A stretch of 64,000 nt of DNA from Nansenia antarctica. Lineage: Eukaryota; Chordata; Actinopteri; Argentiniformes; Microstomatidae. The notes below the pieces were generated by a model. That model was not told the origin of the DNA, made no database searches, and worked only from the letters and a program-made list of their open reading frames with translations. The stretch covers positions 51,404,933-51,468,932 of the forward strand of contig OZ022341.1 in NCBI GenBank assembly GCA_963989245.1. The letters run 5' to 3'. Below, one piece after another: positions 58,500-64,000 of the stretch (position 1 is its first letter; every line of letters begins with the position of its first letter). Position numbers and translations under genes: made by a program.

Positions 58500-60120
58500 A
58501 TGTCACGGGAGCATTTGCTCGAGGCCCAGGAGCGTCAAAAACGACTGTACGACAGAGGGACTAGCCTACGCAATTTCGCACCGGGAGACAAAGTCCTCGT
58601 ATTACTGCCCACGTCTAGCTCTGAATTAATCGCCAAGTGGCAAGGGTCATTCGCGGTCACACGGCGAATTGGGGATGTAGACTACGAGGTAGTGCGGTCG
58701 GATAGAGGGGATAGCACACAAATATACCACATTAATCTCCCAAAAAAATTGAACGACGTGGTCCCTGTTTCCCTGGTTACGCTACTTCCCGAGAAAGATG
58801 AGTTCGGGCCGGAGGTCCCAAAAACTAGTATTAGCGCCCCGGCCTGCTTAGGCGATCATCTCTCGGCGAACCAACGGGCGGACGTTGATCAATTGCAACA
58901 TAGGTTCGCGGATGTGTTCTCCCCTATATCCGGGCGTACTCGCCTCATAGAGCATCATATAGTTACGCAACCGGGTGTTACGGTACGTACGCGGCCATAC
59001 CGGCTACCGGCTCACAAACGAGATGTGGTGAGCCGGGAATTAGACTCTATGCTAAAACTGGGCGTGGTCGAGGAGTCGCACAGCGACTGGTGCAGCCCCA
59101 TCATGCTGGTGGCAAAGCGCGATGGGTCTGTACGTTTCTGTGTTGACTATAGACGGGTGAACTCTGTGTCAAAGTTTGATGCCTACCCTATGCCCCGGGT
59201 CGACGAGCTCCCGGACCGGCTTGGCATGGCTAAATATTATACTACATTGGATTGCACGAAGGGATACTGGCAGATACCATTATCGCCGGTATCCTGAGAA
59301 AAACTGCATTCTCCAACCGGCCACGTTTCAGCGGCTGATGGACCGTATTCTGCGGCCGCACTCTGCGTATGCTGCGGCGTACTTAGATGACATTGTCATC
59401 TATGCGGACACCTCCTGGCCGCAGCATATGCAGAGGGTGGCTGCGGTCCTACAGTCGCTGAGGCAGGCGGGGCTGACGGCTAACCCGGCGAAGTGCGTGA
59501 TCGTAGGGGGGAAGATCCGGTATCTGGGGTACATCCTGGGAGGCGGGGAGGTGCGGCCGCAGGTGGACAAAACCACGCGGCCCAGGACCCGGAAGGACGT
59601 GAGGCGGTTCCTGGGACTGGCCAGCTACTACCGGCAGTTTTTTACCGACCTCACCCGGAAGGGGGCCCCAGATCCGGTCCAATGGAGTGAGCTGTGCCAA
59701 GTGGCATTCGATGGGATTAAGAACGCCCTCTGTGGGGAGACAGTCTTGTATGCTCCTAATTTTAACATTCCCTTTTCTCTGCAGACAGACACGTCGGATA
59801 GAGGGCTGGGGGCGGTGCTGACCCAGCAGGTGGAGGGAGCCGACCGTCCGGTGCTGTACCTGAGCCGGAAGCTGTCGGAGCGGGAGGGCAGGTACAGCAC
59901 GTGGAGAAGGAGTGCCTGGCCATTCGGTGGGCGGTCGGCGCCCTCTGGTACTACCTGCTGGGGTGCTCGTTCACCCTCTACTCCGACCATGCTCCCCTAC
60001 AGTGGCTCCACCGCATGAAGGATACCAACGCGAGGATCACCCGGTGTTACCTTGCGTTGCAACCCTTTAACTTCACAGTGGTTCATAGGCCGGGGGCGCA
60101 GATGGTCATGGCCGACTTCC
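58500..60120 (+). pseudogene. Gmr1-like reverse transcriptase and RNase H
   Basis: After an integrase C-terminal/linker region (58500-58790), RT runs 58990-59560 with VDYRRVNSVSKFDAYPMP, LDCTKGYWQIPL and AYLDDIVIYAD. A frameshift near 59296 splits it. RNase H follows (59780-60110; LQTDTSDRGLGAVLTQQ and the frame-shifted EKECLAIRWAVGA). The frame ends just before the 3' LTR, with no integrase after it. Confidence 0.85.
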
Positions 60121-60192
60121 TCTCCCATGCAGGGGGGGGGAGTAGGCTATCGGCCGGTTGTGTCCCCGGCCTCGAACTGGCGGTGGGGTGTG

Positions 60193-60918
<726 letters not shown>

Positions 60919-60923
60919 CCCAT

Positions 60924-63081
60924 CATTTGTGACAGGGTTTCATTAAAAGGTCCCCATCTCGGCAATTGTGAAACCTCGCAATCGAGCCAAACAAGTCTTG
61001 TTGTGAAAAAATGTGTTTTCCGGTTTTTGGCATAGGACGACAAACGAAGTGATGAAGAACCCACTCGATATCATATCCAACAGTTTTACATTCACTAAAT
61101 ACCTACATTTAGTTAGCAAGGTCGGGTGGGGGGGTATTATTCGTATTAGTGTGGCAGTGTGTGTAGCTACGCCCACAACAACTGTATGTAAGGAGCCATG
61201 TGTGGGATCTGTTTGTTGACAAAATGGATGCTGAAGCTCTCGCTAATGCTATCAACAGAATTTCATAAGCAGGCAGAAATATCGACAGTGGGCAATTAAT
61301 GAACTCCTTCATATTGGACTATACATAACGGGAACTCCGAACGGGAACTCCGAACTTCGAATCTGACGATGACAGATGACAACGGAATTTCAGATATTGA
61401 TCTCCACTTCACTTTCATGGGACAGTCGTCTGCGGACAGACCTTCTGCTGTGTTCTTGGGTAAGTTTTAGTGAGTTACATGTGTTGTACACTAGGATTTT
61501 GTGTTGTTTACTTAGGATAGCCAAACAGTTATTTGTTGTTTTGTGAGTAAGGTAGATAGCCCCGTTGTTAGCATCAGTTATCAGACCACTGAAACTGCTC
61601 ACCACAATCATGCCACCCCTCTCCAAAACTAATGAGATGGTGGGAGGAAGAAATACGTTCAAAGATAAAACATAATGAATAAATATATTTGTTGCAGACC
61701 TACTAAACATGCAACATACTGTACAGTATGTTTCATGCACCATTTTAGTGTGTTTGTGTGTACCAGCTAGCCAAACAAGTGCTAGCTTGTTAGCTAGCTA
61801 GCTTTGTTAGAGATGTAATAGATTATAGAAAAAGTAAATGCTTTTGTAATGAACGGTAATGTTATGTGGAATCAAAAATAATGAATAATTCATTGATATG
61901 TAGATTTGCTGTAGAATAATACTGTGAATTGAAATGATTTCACTAGCCTACTTCAGTACAAGTACAGTCTATGGAAAACCTACACTATAGAAGTGTCCAC
62001 ACCTCTGACCTGAAATTTGTGTTACAGAATGAGGAGGTGAGAGGTTCTGAGAGATGACACCTTGATGAGAGTCACCAGCACTTCAGGTATTTGTCATTGT
62101 CATTGTATAAACAATTATATTTTATGAAGATAGTAGTAGGCTATTTCGTAAAAGTGGTGTTGGTAACAGTGGGCAATCATTTTAAATGTACTGTCTTCTT
62201 TTTTTATTACAGCTTTGATGCCCAGATGGGATGGGAAGGAACTACGCCGAAGTCCCACTAGATGCTTTATGGGCTATAATCAAATCAAATCAAATCAAAT
62301 TGTATTTGTATAGCGTATTATTTGTATTGATGCAACTCAATGCGCTTCACATACTGACAGAGCCGCAAGCAGGCAAAAGTAAAAAACCTGTACACTATGT
62401 AGCCAGGAAAATTCCCTTGCAGCCCTCTACACATAGAGCGACTACTAACCAGTTTGCCTACCAGCACCCAGCGGTGCTGAATGTCGGAGCAGAGAACATG
62501 ATTGCTCCCATGTGTTCTATGTCCTGAAGCTAGTAATATCTGATACGAAAATGTGATGTCCTGAAATTCAAGCAATAAACCGTCAAAACTAAATCACCGA
62601 CTTTTGCAGCATTAGCACCGATCTCCCAGTGAGTTTTCTCCAATTTCCTGCTTCTGCTTCTGACACCAGTACGAGTCAACAGGGAGCCAGTGTCCTTTGT
62701 ACCACACACTGCATTAACAATCTATTAACATCCTACAAAAACCTGCTCCAAAACCGCTCACCCCTCCTTCACTCAGTGTGAAAATAGATTTGATTTCTTC
62801 AAAGTGATGAGAGAGAGGGGAACCGTGCAGGCTTGAAGAGCAAACAGCTCCTCAGTTAAATGGCTTCTCATCAGAGAGGAGGGAACACATTTAGCCCCTC
62901 TGCTCACCGATTGTTCTCCATCTCAATGAGGGGCGCTTTTCAAGGAGGAAGTTTGTTAATTTATCGTTATCGCCTCCGTTCAGTCATGACTAATCACTCC
63001 AGATTATTCTTCCTAGGAGATAAAGAGGTGTTTCTGATGGGGAGCATTTGTTTTTGTGTGTGTGTGTGTGTGAGTGTGTGT

Positions 63082-63128
<47 letters not shown>

Positions 63129-63146
63129 TGTGTGTATGTGTGTATG

Positions 63147-63179
<33 letters not shown>

Positions 63180-63261
63180 ATATGTGTGCACGTGTGTGTG
63201 TGCATGCGTGTGTGCCTGTTCGTTGTGTGTCATGAGGGAATTGGTTGAGTTGTTTTGATCG

Positions 63262-63299
<38 letters not shown>

Positions 63300-64000
63300 A
63301 GCAGGCAGTAGTGAGCGGTATCTGTTTGATTATTGAGTGACAGTTAGCTCTGGGGAGATGTGCGATGCGTTCGCAGGTGCTTCAGGAGCTTCAAGGTTGA
63401 CAAGATTAGCATTTCAACATCCTGCAACACACATCCTGAACAGCCAATCAGCATCAACCTATGATCCTTAGGGAATTCTCAGTCAATCCGGCCAGGGCCT
63501 GGTTCCAAAACATTTGATAATTTGTTTCTACCTCCCTGACCTGTCCACATACTTCTTCCTAGGCCTGAGAGGCCCTGATGGTGGAGGCTTCACCTGGCCT
63601 ATCAGAGGGCTGAAAGGGAGCTCATATTGATCATAACCTTTCATATCTATGAAGAGCCAGTATTAAGGAGTGTGTCTGGGGGTGGACTCAGGGATAACCA
63701 ACTCTGACTCAACTGAGTTACCAAGTTTCCAGCTGCTGAGAGCAAGCCTAGATTTTGCTGTGTAAATGATTCATTGTCAATACGATCAAACTAAAAGAAA
63801 AACACATACTATGTACTGTACTATTGCAATAAGTACACGACTTCAGTTTTGCAGGGGGCATATGTGTCTTTTTCCATCAGAGCATTGATGTTTTAAAATG
63901 TATTTGCATTCTGTTTTCTCCCGGGTTTGTTTGCCCCTGAAGACAGTACTGACATCTGGGAGAGAGGTGGTGAAATGGATTAGGCTGTTTAGATCTTTCT
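60924..64000. other. Intergenic, no gene supported
   Basis: A LINE-tail-like fragment (ATCAAATCAAATC with TTGTATAGCG) lies at 62275-62350, and TG-repeat arrays at 63055-63178 and 63264-63298. Other frames are short and unassigned. Confidence 0.55.
63055..63298. repeat. (TG)n-rich array
   Basis: Two TG arrays with interspersed TGAGTG, TGTATG and TGCATG variants. Confidence 0.9.

Noticed and set aside
62860..63258. Cys/Val-rich frame at the right end
   Set aside because: Translation of TG repeats.

Overview
The window reads as nuclear DNA of a ray-finned fish. It is dense in dinucleotide microsatellites and carries fish-type L2-like LINEs, hAT, piggyBac-like and MULE DNA transposons, and Ty3/Gypsy elements, including one with the Gmr1-type pol order known from fish. 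One hairpin repeat (44234-44381) resembles a family common in salmonid and pike genomes, so an early-branching euteleost is possible, but this is a weak inference. I found no bacterial-style operon, CRISPR array, tRNA or rRNA.

Left part (1-10217). A minus-strand multi-exon gene of the fish-expanded HECT/G2E3-like E3 ligase type occupies 1294-3550. Six exons join with matching splice phases, and its 3' part is cut off by an LTR-like segment (843-1274) and the window edge. It is followed by a satellite-filled solo LTR (3793-4515, 5-bp TSD), satellites, and a hAT element with a perfect 8-bp TSD (6221-7809) that contains a Harbinger-like MITE.

Centre (10218-42062). This is a set of nested transposons six levels deep. 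A Gmr1-like Gypsy remnant (minus strand) has its right LTR split by an L2-like LINE. The LINE is split at 14807-39957 by a ~25-kb element with ~150-200-bp inverted ends. Outside its own nested insertions, that element holds a FLYWCH/MULE transposase gene (30557-32631, plus) and a divergent unknown gene (30333 to 17371, minus). The unknown gene's last intron, about 89 bp originally, holds a 12.1-kb near-perfect palindrome (17750-29871, 7-bp TSD) with a THAP-domain first exon in each arm. The left arm carries a Ty3/Gypsy element (18376-24396), which itself carries a hAT remnant (18570-20280). The right arm carries a small hAT (28354-29148). Each arm is the empty site for the other's insertion. 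A second, shorter element with the same termini and a 7-bp TSD lies at 15355-17195, and a piggyBac-like element at 35166-37402.

Right part (42063-64000). Here are Gypsy and LINE fragments, a purine-rich coiled-coil-like reading frame (45599-46680), a nearly intact second copy of the same Gypsy family (49437-53726, minus; identical LTRs, one in-frame stop), and a full-length but frame-broken Gmr1-like element (55774-60918) whose LTRs contain long GA tracts. The remainder is non-coding with microsatellites.

The best candidates for something undescribed are the 25-kb two-gene MULE-type element and the 12.1-kb THAP palindrome. Both are supported by target-site duplications, restored reading frames or internal empty sites.
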